DNA of 64,000 bases from Pygmaiobacter massiliensis (GTDB taxonomy: Bacteria > Bacillota > Clostridia > Oscillospirales > Ruminococcaceae), in NCBI RefSeq assembly GCF_900199435.1, contig NZ_OAML01000002.1:62001-126000 (forward strand), in the 5' to 3' direction. Of this stretch, positions 1 through 8,421 are shown in pieces; position 1 is the first letter of the stretch; each line of letters opens with the position of its first letter. The notes beneath the pieces are model-generated. The model made no database searches and was not told where the DNA came from. It worked only from the letters and a program-made list of their open reading frames with translations. The position numbers and the translations under genes were made by a program.

Positions 1-1041
1 ATCGCCTTATTGCTGGCGGTCGTGCTTGTACTTACCGGCTGCGGTGCAACGACCGCTGCATCATCTTCGCAGGCGGCGTCTTCTGCCGTGCAGAGCAGCT
101 CTCAGCCTGCCGAGGCGCAGTTCCCTGTAACTATTACAGATGCACTTGGCCGTACTGTTACCATCGAAGCAGAGCCGGAGCGCATTGTAAGCGGCTACTA
201 TATCACCAGTTCGATGCTGATTGCACTGGGCCTGAAAGATAAAGCCGTTGGCATTGAAGCGAAAGCAGATACCCGCCCCATCTATGCACTGGCTGCACCG
301 GATATGCTGGAGCTACCGAATGTAGGCACTGCAAAAGAGTTTGATCTCGAAGGCTGCGCTGCGCTGGAGCCGAACCTCGTAATTTTGCCTGTAAAACTGA
401 AAGACAGCGCTGCGGCACTCGAGCAGCTCGGCATCACCGTAGTTGCGGTAAATCCCGAAAACGTTGAGCAGCTGTATGACACCATCGAAATGATTGGCGC
501 AGCTACCGGCACCACAGAGCGTGCACAAAAGCTCATCGACTTCTCTAAAGAACGCTATACCATGCTTGAAGAGCTGGCAAAACTGGAAGAAAAACCGAAC
601 ATATACCTTGGCGGCAACGCTTCACTGCTTTCCACCGCAGGCGCAAAAATGTACCAGAATTCTATGATTGAAGCTGCTGGCGGTGTAAACGTGGCAGCAG
701 AGCTGGAAGACAGCTACTGGGCAGAAGTATCTTACGAGCAGCTGCTTGCTTGGAACCCGGACGTTATCGTGCTTGCTCCCGGTGCAACCTATACAGTAGC
801 AGACGTGCTTGCTGATCCTCAGCTTTCGGGCGTGAAAGCGGTTACCAACGGTGCAGTATACCAGATGCCGCAGGCCATTGAGGCATGGGATTCTCCGGTG
901 CCCTCTACCGTTTTGGGCAGCCTTTGGCTCGCAAGTGTTTTGCACCCGCAGGAATATAAGCCCGAGCAGTTTGTAAATGACACCGCTGCTTACTACGACG
1001 AGTTTTGCGGCGTGTCCATCAACCAGAGCCTGCTCGCTTAA
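1..1041 (+). CDS. ABC transporter substrate-binding lipoprotein, iron-complex/cobalamin type (5' partial)
   Basis: This is a periplasmic-binding-protein-like lipoprotein that would capture a metal chelate or oxyanion outside the membrane and hand it to the permease encoded next. The reading frame is already open at base 1, so the true start lies upstream of the window. What remains begins inside a hydrophobic signal peptide that ends in a lipobox (LTGC), followed by an Ala/Ser/Gln-rich linker. The fold then reads as a BtuF/FhuD-type domain beginning FPVTITDALGRTV, with the usual pattern of a long central helix. The substrate cannot be read from sequence. The ModE-like and MobA-like genes downstream suggest molybdate or tungstate rather than siderophore, which is inference. 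The stop overlaps the permease start (TAATG). Confidence 0.85.
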   Translation: MALLLAVVLVLTGCGATTAASSSQAASSAVQSSSQPAEAQFPVTITDALGRTVTIEAEPERIVSGYYITSSMLIALGLKDKAVGIEAKADTRPIYALAAPDMLELPNVGTAKEFDLEGCAALEPNLVILPVKLKDSAAALEQLGITVVAVNPENVEQLYDTIEMIGAATGTTERAQKLIDFSKERYTMLEELAKLEEKPNIYLGGNASLLSTAGAKMYQNSMIEAAGGVNVAAELEDSYWAEVSYEQLLAWNPDVIVLAPGATYTVADVLADPQLSGVKAVTNGAVYQMPQAIEAWDSPVPSTVLGSLWLASVLHPQEYKPEQFVNDTAAYYDEFCGVSINQSLLA

Positions 1042-2027
1042 TGAAAGCGCCGAAACAGCGCCCGGCCCGCATGCTGGTGGTGGTTGCCCTGCTGGTTTGC
1101 ATTTTGCTCTTCGGGTTTTCGCTCTGTGTGGGGCGTTACCCGTTGCGCTTATCAGCACTTATCGCCCGCGACCCAATGACGACGCGAGTGTTCTACACAT
1201 TACGGCTGCCCCGCACGGTGCTTGCAGCCACGGTTGGGTTTGCCCTTGCAGTAGCGGGGTTTGTTTACCAACTGGTGTTCCGCAACCCGCTTGCAGCTCC
1301 TGATATTATCGGAGTTTCATCAGGTGCAGGCACTGGGGCTGCCGTAGCAATTTTGTTTTTTGGCGGGGGCGCGGTCGTGACCGCCGTTTCGGCATTTACC
1401 GGAGGTATTACGGCGGTTTTGCTTGCACTGGTGATTGCCGGTGTCGGCAAGAAAAAGCAGATAGCCACTTTTGTGTTGTCCGGCATTGCGGTAAATGCAT
1501 TAATGCAGGCGGCACTGATGGCGCTGAAGCTGACGGCAGACCCGGAAAAACAGCTGGCCTCGATTGAATTTTGGACGATGGGCAGCCTTGCAAGTAGTAC
1601 GTTGCAGAAATTGCCGTGGCCGCTGTTACTGATGGGTTGCGGTTTGGCGGGGATTTTTTTGCTTTATCGCCCGTTGCTCTTTTTAACCTTGGGCGATGAT
1701 GAAGCACGTATGATGGGTGTACCGGTGGAGCGGCTGCGTCGCGTCGTTTTGCTGCTTGCTACACTTATCGTGGCGGCGGCAGTCAGCGTCACCGGGCTCA
1801 TCACCTTTATCGGCTTAATCGCACCGCACCTTGCCAGGCTTTTAACGGGCAGCAGCAAAAAAGAAAGCTGTCTGCTTGCCGGTTTGCTGGGCAGTGCGTT
1901 GTTGCTGGCCGCAGACTGTGCAGCACGGGGCTTGCTGGGGACAGAGGTGCCAATCAGCATTTTAACATCCCTGCTTGGCGCGCCGTTTTTGGTGTGGCTG
2001 GTATGCAGAGAGGAGCGTGTGCCGTGA
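1041..2027 (+). CDS. FecCD-family ABC transporter permease
   Basis: This is the inner-membrane permease of a type II importer (BtuC/FecCD family), 328 residues. It has many hydrophobic segments and the family landmark near residue 80, FRNPLAAPDIIGVSSGAGTG. A second typical stretch, GLITFIGLIAPHLARLL, lies near residue 250 and includes the coupling region that contacts the ATPase. The frame stays open upstream, but the ATG at 1041 overlapping the preceding stop is the natural start. It overlaps the ATPase gene by a few bases, so all three transporter genes are translationally coupled. Homologous systems carry iron chelates, cobalamin, or molybdate/tungstate (MolB type). Confidence 0.9.
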   Translation: MKAPKQRPARMLVVVALLVCILLFGFSLCVGRYPLRLSALIARDPMTTRVFYTLRLPRTVLAATVGFALAVAGFVYQLVFRNPLAAPDIIGVSSGAGTGAAVAILFFGGGAVVTAVSAFTGGITAVLLALVIAGVGKKKQIATFVLSGIAVNALMQAALMALKLTADPEKQLASIEFWTMGSLASSTLQKLPWPLLLMGCGLAGIFLLYRPLLFLTLGDDEARMMGVPVERLRRVVLLLATLIVAAAVSVTGLITFIGLIAPHLARLLTGSSKKESCLLAGLLGSALLLAADCAARGLLGTEVPISILTSLLGAPFLVWLVCREERVP

Positions 2028-2797
2028 AAGAGACCTTGCTTAAAGCTCAAAACTTTTCAGTTTATCGCAAGGGAACTTGCGTGGTGCAGGACATCAGTTT
2101 TACGCTGTGCCCGGGCGAGTTCACTGCGCTGCTAGGGCTGAACGGCAGCGGTAAAAGTACGCTTCTTTCTGGAGTGTGCGGCCTTTTGCCAGCTACCGGG
2201 AGTTGCACCGTAAACGGAGAGCAGATTGCTGGGCTAAAAGAGCGGCAGCGCGCTGCAAAGCTTGCATATCTGCCACAGCGCAGCGAGATGGTGGCAGAGC
2301 TGCCGGTGCTGGATGTGGTGTTGATGGGCTTTCATGCTTCACTTCCCATTCTCGGCGCACCGGGGCAGGCACAACGCGAAACGGCAATGCAGCTTTTAGA
2401 GCGAGTCGGGATGCAAGATGCAGCCAAATGCAGCTTTTTCGCATTGAGTGAAGGGCAGAGGCAGCTGGTATTACTTGCTCGGGCGCTCGCTCAAAACACT
2501 CCGTTTTTGCTGCTGGACGAGCCGGACAGTGCACTGGATTTTAATAACCGGCACCGGATGCTGCACCTGCTAAAAGATTTGGCCCAGCAGGAGAAAAAAG
2601 CTTTGCTACTGACCATGCATGATGCCAATTTTGCACTGCATTATTGTGACCGTCTTTTACTGCTGCAAGGCGGCCGCCTTTGCGGAGACTTGCGCACAGC
2701 AGAAAATGATGGCACGCTGGAAACGGCACTGCAACAGGTTTATGGCGATGTGGAGTTAGGGCGCTGTGGTGAGCAGCGGATTTTGTTAAAAAGATAA
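2024..2797 (+). CDS. ABC transporter ATP-binding protein, FecE/MolC type
   Basis: This is the ATPase that powers the FecCD permease, 257 residues. The Walker A motif GLNGSGKST is near residue 42, the signature LSEGQRQLVLLARAL near residue 143, and the Walker B motif FLLLDEPDSALD near residue 163, with a switch histidine in LLTMHDANF. The GTG at 2024 is chosen because it overlaps the upstream TGA and has an AGAGGAG site about ten bases before it; an in-frame ATG at 2003 lacks such a site. It forms the third gene of an importer operon that continues into the ModE-like gene 13 bases downstream. Confidence 0.88.
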   Translation: MKETLLKAQNFSVYRKGTCVVQDISFTLCPGEFTALLGLNGSGKSTLLSGVCGLLPATGSCTVNGEQIAGLKERQRAAKLAYLPQRSEMVAELPVLDVVLMGFHASLPILGAPGQAQRETAMQLLERVGMQDAAKCSFFALSEGQRQLVLLARALAQNTPFLLLDEPDSALDFNNRHRMLHLLKDLAQQEKKALLLTMHDANFALHYCDRLLLLQGGRLCGDLRTAENDGTLETALQQVYGDVELGRCGEQRILLKR

Positions 2798-2810
2798 GGA
2801 GACGTGTGCG

Positions 2811-3209
2811 ATGCATCCGGTAACCCGAACTTTTCTTTGTGACGAAAACGGAGAGCGCTTTTTTGGTGCGGGCCCCTGCCGCTTGCTGCGAGGAGTGGAA
2901 CGCACCGGCTCACTTAACGCTGCGGCCACAGAAATGAAAATGGCTTATACCAAAGCGCTTGCCCTGGTGCGCGGATTAGAAAAAGCGCTGGGCACATCGG
3001 TTATCTGCCGAACCATAGGCGGAAAAGGCGGGGGAGGCTCTCGGCTAACATCTCAAGCGAAGGAGCTAATCGAGCGATATGAACAATATGAAACGGCCTG
3101 CGCCGAAGCAAACCGCGCAATTTTTGAAACGTGTTTTTGCGGCTTCGAAAAAGCGGCACCTTCTCTTGACGGGGAGCCGTCAGATTGGCAAGACAACACT
3201 GCTCGCTGA
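2811..3209 (+). CDS. ModE-like winged-helix DNA-binding protein
   Basis: This small regulator of 132 residues resembles the N-terminal domain of ModE. It has a LysR-like winged helix from about residue 15 to 90, with the conserved run GVERTGSLNAAATEMKMAYTK and the wing GGKGGGGSRLT. It lacks the TOBE/molybindin domain of full ModE, so it may not sense molybdate itself. It sits between the importer and the NTPase-MobA gene, preceded by an AAGGAG site. Stand-alone ModE-like proteins are common beside molybdenum hydroxylases. The last 20 or so residues are encoded in bases shared with the next gene in another frame and look unlike the family. Confidence 0.85.
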   Translation: MHPVTRTFLCDENGERFFGAGPCRLLRGVERTGSLNAAATEMKMAYTKALALVRGLEKALGTSVICRTIGGKGGGGSRLTSQAKELIERYEQYETACAEANRAIFETCFCGFEKAAPSLDGEPSDWQDNTAR

Positions 3210-4194
3210 GCTGATTGGTGGCGAAAAGCTGCCTGGGCTGCAAAGCAAAGCGGTTTTCAGCGGTGCTCCTCATCCCGACAAAGTGGAATTGCTGGAAACC
3301 ACAACCGGGCGCAAAACTGTCGTAGGGCACTATGAAAATGGCAGCATGCAAGTGCAGCCAGAGGGCTTTGAAGCATTTGGTGTGCAATGCATACACGCTG
3401 CCGCAACGGCACCGAGTGAGTGGGTTCAAATCGACGAGCTTGGATTTTTAGAGCGTGACTGCGCTGCTTTCGCTGATGCGGTGGAGAGGTTGTTTGAGCA
3501 AAAGCGCGTAGTTGCTGTGCTGCGCAAACAGCAAGGCATTCTGCTCAACGATGCATTGCTTGCCCGGCCAGATGTTTTTGTTTTTGACCTCGACGAGCTC
3601 ATCCCACCTGACGGTTTGCAAATTGGATGTGTGATATTAGCAGCTGGTGAGGCGCGCCGGTTTGGGGCCAACAAGCTGCTTGCAGAGTTTCAAGGCAGAC
3701 CAATGCTGGAGCAATCTTTCCTGCGGCTGCCCGCAAGGCTTTGGAGTAACACGCTGATAGTAACCCGTAACAAAGAGGTGGCAGAGTTAGCAGCAGCATA
3801 CGGCTTGCCGACCATAACGCCGGAGGGCGCGCAGCTTTCGGACAGTATTCGCTGTGCTGCAAAAAGCCTAAAAGGCTTGGATGGTGTGCTTTTTTCGGTA
3901 GGGGATCAGCCACTTTGCCGAGCGGAAAGCTTACAGCTTATCCTTCGCGATTTTGTTGCACATCCTAACGCCATCGTTCGGCTCTCTTTTGAGGATTGGC
4001 AGGGGAACCCGGTGATTTTTCCGGGAGATATGCTTTTAGAACTGGAAGAACTTACCTCCGAGCAAGGCGGCAACACAGTAATCCGGCGCCATACCGAAAG
4101 GTTGCGCAGTGTGCAAGCGTTATTTGCAGAGGAACTTGAAGATGCGGATACGCCACAAAAGCTAAACGCACTGCGTCAAATACCGAGAGAGTAA
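3079..4194 (+). CDS. P-loop NTPase / MobA-like nucleotidyltransferase fusion
   Basis: This 371-residue protein joins two enzymes. Residues 25-175 form a THEP1-like nucleoside-triphosphatase with a P-loop at about 31-41 (TGSRQIGKTTL). Residues 182-371 form an NTP_transf_3 domain like MobA/MocA, with the signature CVILAAGEARRFGANKLL and a later GDQPLCR. The second half is expected to attach CMP or GMP to molybdopterin, giving the dinucleotide cofactor of the hydroxylases downstream; this is family knowledge. The role of the NTPase half is unknown. The start at 3079 has an AAGGAG site 13 bases upstream but lies deep inside the ModE-like gene (131-base overlap). A TTG at 3124 is an alternative. 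Either start leaves a long overlap, since the P-loop is encoded there. Confidence 0.85.
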   Translation: MNNMKRPAPKQTAQFLKRVFAASKKRHLLLTGSRQIGKTTLLAELIGGEKLPGLQSKAVFSGAPHPDKVELLETTTGRKTVVGHYENGSMQVQPEGFEAFGVQCIHAAATAPSEWVQIDELGFLERDCAAFADAVERLFEQKRVVAVLRKQQGILLNDALLARPDVFVFDLDELIPPDGLQIGCVILAAGEARRFGANKLLAEFQGRPMLEQSFLRLPARLWSNTLIVTRNKEVAELAAAYGLPTITPEGAQLSDSIRCAAKSLKGLDGVLFSVGDQPLCRAESLQLILRDFVAHPNAIVRLSFEDWQGNPVIFPGDMLLELEELTSEQGGNTVIRRHTERLRSVQALFAEELEDADTPQKLNALRQIPRE

Positions 4195-4335
4195 GTTGTC
4201 GGAGAGCTGGTTTTGTTCATTTAAATGGCTGAACTTGTGGTTTTCAAACACTTTCCACGTTGGTTAAGATGAATCATTTGCAGCACAAGGCAAGGTTTTG
4301 AAACTGCACGGTTACAACATATTTTCTGATTTTAA

Positions 4336-4372
4336 AACAGACAGATGCTTTGCGGCGTCTGTCTGTTTTTTT
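4336..4372 (+). terminator. Rho-independent terminator
   Basis: A 14-bp stem (arms beginning AAACAGACAGATGC) with a six-base loop is followed by a run of T. It closes the importer/NTPase-MobA operon and separates it from the hydroxylase promoter downstream. The rest of 4195-4513 holds only this hairpin and the promoter below. Confidence 0.9.
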
Positions 4373-4405
4373 GCAATAAAGCAAGATGTGCGCGAAATTT
4401 GCAGC

Positions 4406-4435
4406 TTTACATCGTTTTCGGAAAAGTGTTATACT
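4406..4435 (+). promoter_or_regulatory. Sigma-A type promoter of the first hydroxylase operon
   Basis: TTTACA and TATACT are separated by 18 bases. The predicted start of transcription near 4442 gives a leader of about 70 bases, which includes a CTGCGC/GCGCAG stem at 4446-4477 whose role is unclear. Confidence 0.65.
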
Positions 4436-4513
4436 AAGTTGCGAATCTGCGCCGGCACACGCTTGCCCTTTGCGCAGGAACCGAAACACTACCTACCCGG
4501 AGGAGGTTGTATT

Positions 4514-5311
4514 TTGTATACGATAAAAAATTACCACTTTGCCGAAAGTGTAGACGAAGCAGCAGCGCTGCTCCAAAAAAGCCGTGCCAACACCGTGCTT
4601 GGTGGCGGCACATGGCTGCGCCTTGGCGAGCGCAATATTGCTACCGCAATCGATCTTTCCCATTTGGGCCTTGACCAGATTACCGAAACAGAAGAAGAAA
4701 TTACACTGGGAGCTATGGTATCTTTGCGCGCTTTAGAGCAAAGCACACTATTGCAAACCCAGTTTGGCGGGTTGCTTGCCCGGTGTGTACGCCATATTGT
4801 CGGCGTACAGTTTCGCGGCCTCGCCACAGTAGGCGCCAGCGTTGCAAGCCGATACGGCTTTTCGGATGTCATTACGGCGTTGCTTGCACTGGACACTGAA
4901 GTTGAGCTTTGCCCCGGTGGCCGTCTGCCGCTTGCGGCGTATTTACAGCAGCCGCCCGCAAGGCAGCTGCTGGTGGCTGTGCATATCAAAAAAGATGGTT
5001 GCACTGCGGTACATACTTCGCACCGGTTGACTGAAACAGATTTCCCGGTGCTTGCTGTGGCGGCTGCCCGCTGTAAAGACGGCAGTTTCCGCATCAGCGT
5101 AGGTGCACGACCCGCTGTGGCACAGCGCTGCCCGCAGGCAGAACAAGCTGCCGAGGCAAACGGGCCAGAAGCTGCCGGCGAAGCAGCCGCAGAAATGTTG
5201 CAGTTTGGCAGCAATACCCGCAGCAGTGCAGAATATCGCAAGGTGCTTGCAAAGGTACTGGTTACCCGCGCGCTCACAGAACTTGCAGAAAAGGAAAGCC
5301 TTGCGCGCTGA
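4514..5311 (+). CDS. Molybdenum hydroxylase FAD-binding subunit (CoxM/XdhB-like), first set
   Basis: This 265-residue flavoprotein subunit would pass electrons from the 2Fe-2S subunit to an acceptor. The first FAD contact is recognisable (VLGGGTWLRLG near residue 30). The second family motif, normally TIGGN followed by a PxxD-type stretch, reads TVGASVASRYGFSD here, so FAD binding may be altered. The TTG at 4514 is chosen because an AGGAGG site lies seven bases upstream; the open frame extends further back, but through a terminator and promoter. Genes for the 2Fe-2S and molybdopterin subunits follow directly. The substrate is unknown; a purine or related heterocycle is plausible from context. 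Confidence 0.85.
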   Translation: MYTIKNYHFAESVDEAAALLQKSRANTVLGGGTWLRLGERNIATAIDLSHLGLDQITETEEEITLGAMVSLRALEQSTLLQTQFGGLLARCVRHIVGVQFRGLATVGASVASRYGFSDVITALLALDTEVELCPGGRLPLAAYLQQPPARQLLVAVHIKKDGCTAVHTSHRLTETDFPVLAVAAARCKDGSFRISVGARPAVAQRCPQAEQAAEANGPEAAGEAAAEMLQFGSNTRSSAEYRKVLAKVLVTRALTELAEKESLAR

Positions 5312-5340
5312 TACGCGCTGGAAAGGTACGGTTTAATATC

Positions 5341-5802
5341 ATGGAACTTCATTTGACGTTGAACGGAAAACCCGTTTCAAAAACCATCGCGCCGGATGCA
5401 TCGCTGCTCAACTTTTTGCGTGAGTGTGGTTGCCACAGTGTGCGCAGTGGCTGCGATACCGGTAACTGCGGCATCTGCACAGTTTGGGTAGACGGCCAGC
5501 CGCTGCTTTCTTGCGCTTACCCGGCAGCACGCGCCGAAGGCAAAAATATCACCACGCTGGAAGGCGTAAAAGCTGAGGCTGATGAGCTGATTCGCTATAT
5601 GGCAGAAGAAGGCGCAGACCAGTGCGGTTATTGCAGTCCGGGTTTTATTATGGCGGTGCTTGGTATGAAGCGCGAACTACAAAACCCTACGGAAAAAGAG
5701 GTTAAACATTACCTCGCCGGCAACCTTTGCCGCTGCACCGGATACGCCAGCCAGACCCGTATTTTGCAAAAATATTTGGCGGAGGTGCAGAACAATGGCT
5801 GA
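5341..5802 (+). CDS. Molybdenum hydroxylase 2Fe-2S subunit (CoxS/XdhC-type), first set
   Basis: This is the small iron-sulfur subunit, 153 residues, carrying electrons from molybdopterin to FAD. All eight cluster cysteines are present. The N-terminal plant-ferredoxin-type cluster uses C38, C43, C46 and C58; the C-terminal helical cluster uses C95, C98, C130 and C132 (the CGYCSPGF and LCRCTGY motifs). Length matches the family. It begins 29 bases after the FAD subunit and overlaps the molybdopterin subunit by eight bases, giving the usual medium-small-large order of three-subunit enzymes. Confidence 0.95.
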   Translation: MELHLTLNGKPVSKTIAPDASLLNFLRECGCHSVRSGCDTGNCGICTVWVDGQPLLSCAYPAARAEGKNITTLEGVKAEADELIRYMAEEGADQCGYCSPGFIMAVLGMKRELQNPTEKEVKHYLAGNLCRCTGYASQTRILQKYLAEVQNNG

Positions 5803-8101
5803 ACAAAAACTGAAATATGTCAACCATCCTATTCCTAAAAAAGACGCCGAAGCCATTATGGGCGGTGCGCCTGTTTATACCGACGATCTGGTGCCCCCGG
5901 GGACATTGACTGTAAAATTGCTGCGCAGCCCGTATGCATCAGCGCGCATTACCGCTATTGATACCGCCGTCGCAAGTAAAGTGCCGGGTGTTGTATGCAT
6001 TCTTACACATGAGGATGTACCCAAAATCCGTTACAGCTTTGCAGGCTCTAACTATCCCGGCAATAACCCTTTTGACCGATATATTCTCGAAGATGTGGTG
6101 CGCTATGTCGGCGACCCGGTTGCAGTGATTGCAGCCGAAAATGAAGCGGCCGCAATCCGCGCGATGAAATTGGTGAAAGTCACCTACGAGCAGCTTCCTC
6201 CGGTGCTGGACTTTGAAACTGCTGAAGGCAATGCCTCTGTGGTGCATGACGAAGACGATTATTTTTATCAGATGGACATTGGCGGTGACATCAAAAAGAA
6301 CCTGCTCTCCAGCGAGGGCTTTGAGCATGGTGACTTTGATGCGGTTTTTGCTGCCTGCCCGGTACAGCTGGACGAAACTTATTACACCAAGCAAAACCAG
6401 CAGGCAATGATGGAAACCTTCCGCGCATTTAGCTATGTCGATTACAGCGGTAGCCTTACGGTGGTCAGCAGCACGCAGATTCCGTTCCATGCACGCCGCA
6501 TTATTGCGCGCGCACTCGGCTTGCCGCCCGCAAAGGTGCGCGTAATCAAACCGCGCATTGGCGGCGGCTTTGGCGCAAAGCAGTCACTCGTTTGCGAATT
6601 ATTCCCGGCACTGGTTACCCGCAAAACAGGCAGACCTGCCAAAATTGTTTTTACCCGGCATGAATCTTTTTCGGCCAGCAATAGCCGTCACGAATTCCGC
6701 GTGGGGGTGCGTCTTGGCGCAGAAAAAGACGGCACAGTAAAAGCGCTTTGGGTAGATAGCCTTGAAAATGCAGGCGCTTATGGCGAGCATGCCGTCAACG
6801 TTATCGGGCTGTCGGCACATAAAACGCTGCCGCTTTACGGCAAAGCTTCAGCAAACCGCTATACCGGTCGTGTGGTTTACACCAATACCATGGCGGGCGG
6901 GGCTTTCCGTGGATTTGGTGCTACGCAAGGGTGTTATGCAGTAGAAACTACTGTAAATAAAATGGCGCGTCAGCTTGGGCTTGACCCCGCAGCAGTGCGG
7001 CTTGCCAATTTACCCACAGTAGGGGAGCCGATGCCGGCTTACTATAACGAAACCCTGAACAGCTGTTCGCTGGACCGCTGTATCGCAACCGGCAAAAAAA
7101 TGATTGGCTGGGATGAAAAATACGTGCCCGGCAGCTTTGGCCGAAAAACCGGCCCCCACACCTACCGCGGTATGGGTATGGCAATTACCATGCAGGGCTC
7201 TGGTCTTACCAACCTGGATGCTTGTTCGGTAACTCTGCGGCTGGATGATGACGATTATTACACGCTGATGATCGGCGCATCCGATATGGGCACTGGTTGC
7301 GATACCATCTTGGCGCAGATGGCAGCCGAAATTTTGTGTTGCCCTGTCGAAAACATTACGGTAGACGGTGTTGATACCAATCACTCGCCTTATGATAAAG
7401 GCTCTTATGCTTCTTCCACCACCTACGTTACAGGCAATGCAGTGGTAAAAGCGGCAACCCAGCTGGTCGAAAGAATGCGTGATGTCGCGGCGCAAAAGCT
7501 AAATGTGCCTGCAACAACACTTTGCTTTGATGGCACTACCTTCACTGATGGAGAGAAAAGCCTGACGGTAAAAGAAATCGGCATCGAAAGCGTCAACGGC
7601 CAAAACGACTGGCTTACTGTAACCGCAAGCTTCAGCGGTAAAGCATCTCCGCCGCCGTTTGTGGCAGGCTTTGCTGAAGTTGAGGTGGATACCGAAACAG
7701 GAAAAGTGACCTTACTGGATATGGTTGGCGTAGTAGACTGCGGCACCGTGGTAAATAAAAGCCTTGCCCGCGTTCAGGCAGAAGGCGGCCTTGCACAAGG
7801 CGTTGGTATGGCCCTTTATGAAGATGTGCGTTATAGCACTGCCGGTCAGTTGCGCACCGATAGCTTTATGGATTACAAAATTCCCAGTCGGCTTGATCTG
7901 CCGAATATTCGCGTTGCTTTTGAAGAAAGCTACGAACCCAGCGGCCCGTTTGGCGCCAAAAGCATCGGCGAAGTGGTCATCAATACCCCGACTCCCGCTA
8001 TCGTAGAAGCCATTCGCAACGCTGTCGGCGTAGAAATTCACTCACTGCCTGCAACAGCAGAAAAAGTGTACATGGCCTTACAAAACTCAAAAATGGCTTA
8101 G
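5795..8101 (+). CDS. Molybdenum hydroxylase large (molybdopterin-binding) subunit, first set
   Basis: This 768-residue catalytic subunit belongs to the xanthine dehydrogenase / CO dehydrogenase / aldehyde oxidoreductase family. An N-terminal hammerhead domain spans roughly residues 15-125. The molybdopterin-binding part contains the glycine-rich loop GGGFGAKQ near residue 254 and GGAFRGFGA near 367. The catalytic glutamate of the family is E726 in GAKSIGEVV. It starts inside the end of the 2Fe-2S gene, so translation is coupled. Substrate specificity cannot be assigned from sequence. Position beside a purine-riboswitch operon favours a purine or purine-like substrate, which is inference. Confidence 0.92.
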   Translation: MAEQKLKYVNHPIPKKDAEAIMGGAPVYTDDLVPPGTLTVKLLRSPYASARITAIDTAVASKVPGVVCILTHEDVPKIRYSFAGSNYPGNNPFDRYILEDVVRYVGDPVAVIAAENEAAAIRAMKLVKVTYEQLPPVLDFETAEGNASVVHDEDDYFYQMDIGGDIKKNLLSSEGFEHGDFDAVFAACPVQLDETYYTKQNQQAMMETFRAFSYVDYSGSLTVVSSTQIPFHARRIIARALGLPPAKVRVIKPRIGGGFGAKQSLVCELFPALVTRKTGRPAKIVFTRHESFSASNSRHEFRVGVRLGAEKDGTVKALWVDSLENAGAYGEHAVNVIGLSAHKTLPLYGKASANRYTGRVVYTNTMAGGAFRGFGATQGCYAVETTVNKMARQLGLDPAAVRLANLPTVGEPMPAYYNETLNSCSLDRCIATGKKMIGWDEKYVPGSFGRKTGPHTYRGMGMAITMQGSGLTNLDACSVTLRLDDDDYYTLMIGASDMGTGCDTILAQMAAEILCCPVENITVDGVDTNHSPYDKGSYASSTTYVTGNAVVKAATQLVERMRDVAAQKLNVPATTLCFDGTTFTDGEKSLTVKEIGIESVNGQNDWLTVTASFSGKASPPPFVAGFAEVEVDTETGKVTLLDMVGVVDCGTVVNKSLARVQAEGGLAQGVGMALYEDVRYSTAGQLRTDSFMDYKIPSRLDLPNIRVAFEESYEPSGPFGAKSIGEVVINTPTPAIVEAIRNAVGVEIHSLPATAEKVYMALQNSKMA

Positions 8102-8195
8102 TTTTGGGCAATTTTGGCAGATAGGTGATAGCGAACTAGTAAACATAACACAAAAACATCACAAATTTGCTACAAAGTTTAGCAAAAAATTGGGG

Positions 8196-8225
8196 TTTCC
8201 AAATCTTTTTGCAATATGCTATACT
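8196..8225 (+). promoter_or_regulatory. Probable promoter upstream of the purine riboswitch
   Basis: A good -10 (TATACT, 8220-8225) has a weak -35 (TTTCCA) 18 bases upstream. Transcription from here would produce a leader of about 230 bases containing the riboswitch and terminator. The first hydroxylase gene has no clear terminator, so read-through is also possible. Confidence 0.5.
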
Positions 8226-8314
8226 TTTATGCGTTGGGCAAAAGCCGCAAGCCTTTGCTCCAATGCAACTATGGCCTGCAATCGCGCGGTGCCTAAATGA
8301 ATAATAAAGCACGA

Positions 8315-8379
8315 TTCGTATATTTTTGAGGATTGGCTCAAACGTTTCTACCTCCCTGCCGGAACGGGGAGACTACGAG
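8315..8379 (+). ncRNA. Purine riboswitch aptamer, guanine class, with shortened loops
   Basis: Three helices around the conserved purine core are visible. P1 pairs 8315-8320 with 8374-8379. P2 pairs 8325-8330 with 8337-8342 and is capped by GATTGG. The J2/3 core GTTTCTACC lies at 8344-8352. P3 pairs 8353-8358 with 8365-8370 and is capped by CCGGAA, followed by J3/1 GACTACG. The specificity base corresponding to position 74 is C (8373), as in guanine/hypoxanthine aptamers; adenine aptamers have T. The GG of loop 2 and the CC of loop 3 needed for the kissing contact are kept, but each loop appears one base shorter than the common form. The aptamer precedes the second hydroxylase-transporter operon. 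Confidence 0.85.
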
Positions 8380-8421
8380 GAAGTGATTTCACAGCCGGGC
8401 AGCTTTGCGCGGTGTGATTTT

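Noticed and set aside
4298-4513. Upstream extension of the first FAD subunit reading frame
   Set aside because: It runs through a strong terminator (4336-4372) and a promoter, has no ribosome site and adds sequence unlike the family; the TTG at 4514 with AGGAGG is the start.
8102-8314. Molybdenum-cofactor riboswitch between the hydroxylase genes
   Set aside because: I searched by eye for the Moco RNA core and found none; the only structured RNA recognised is the purine aptamer further downstream.
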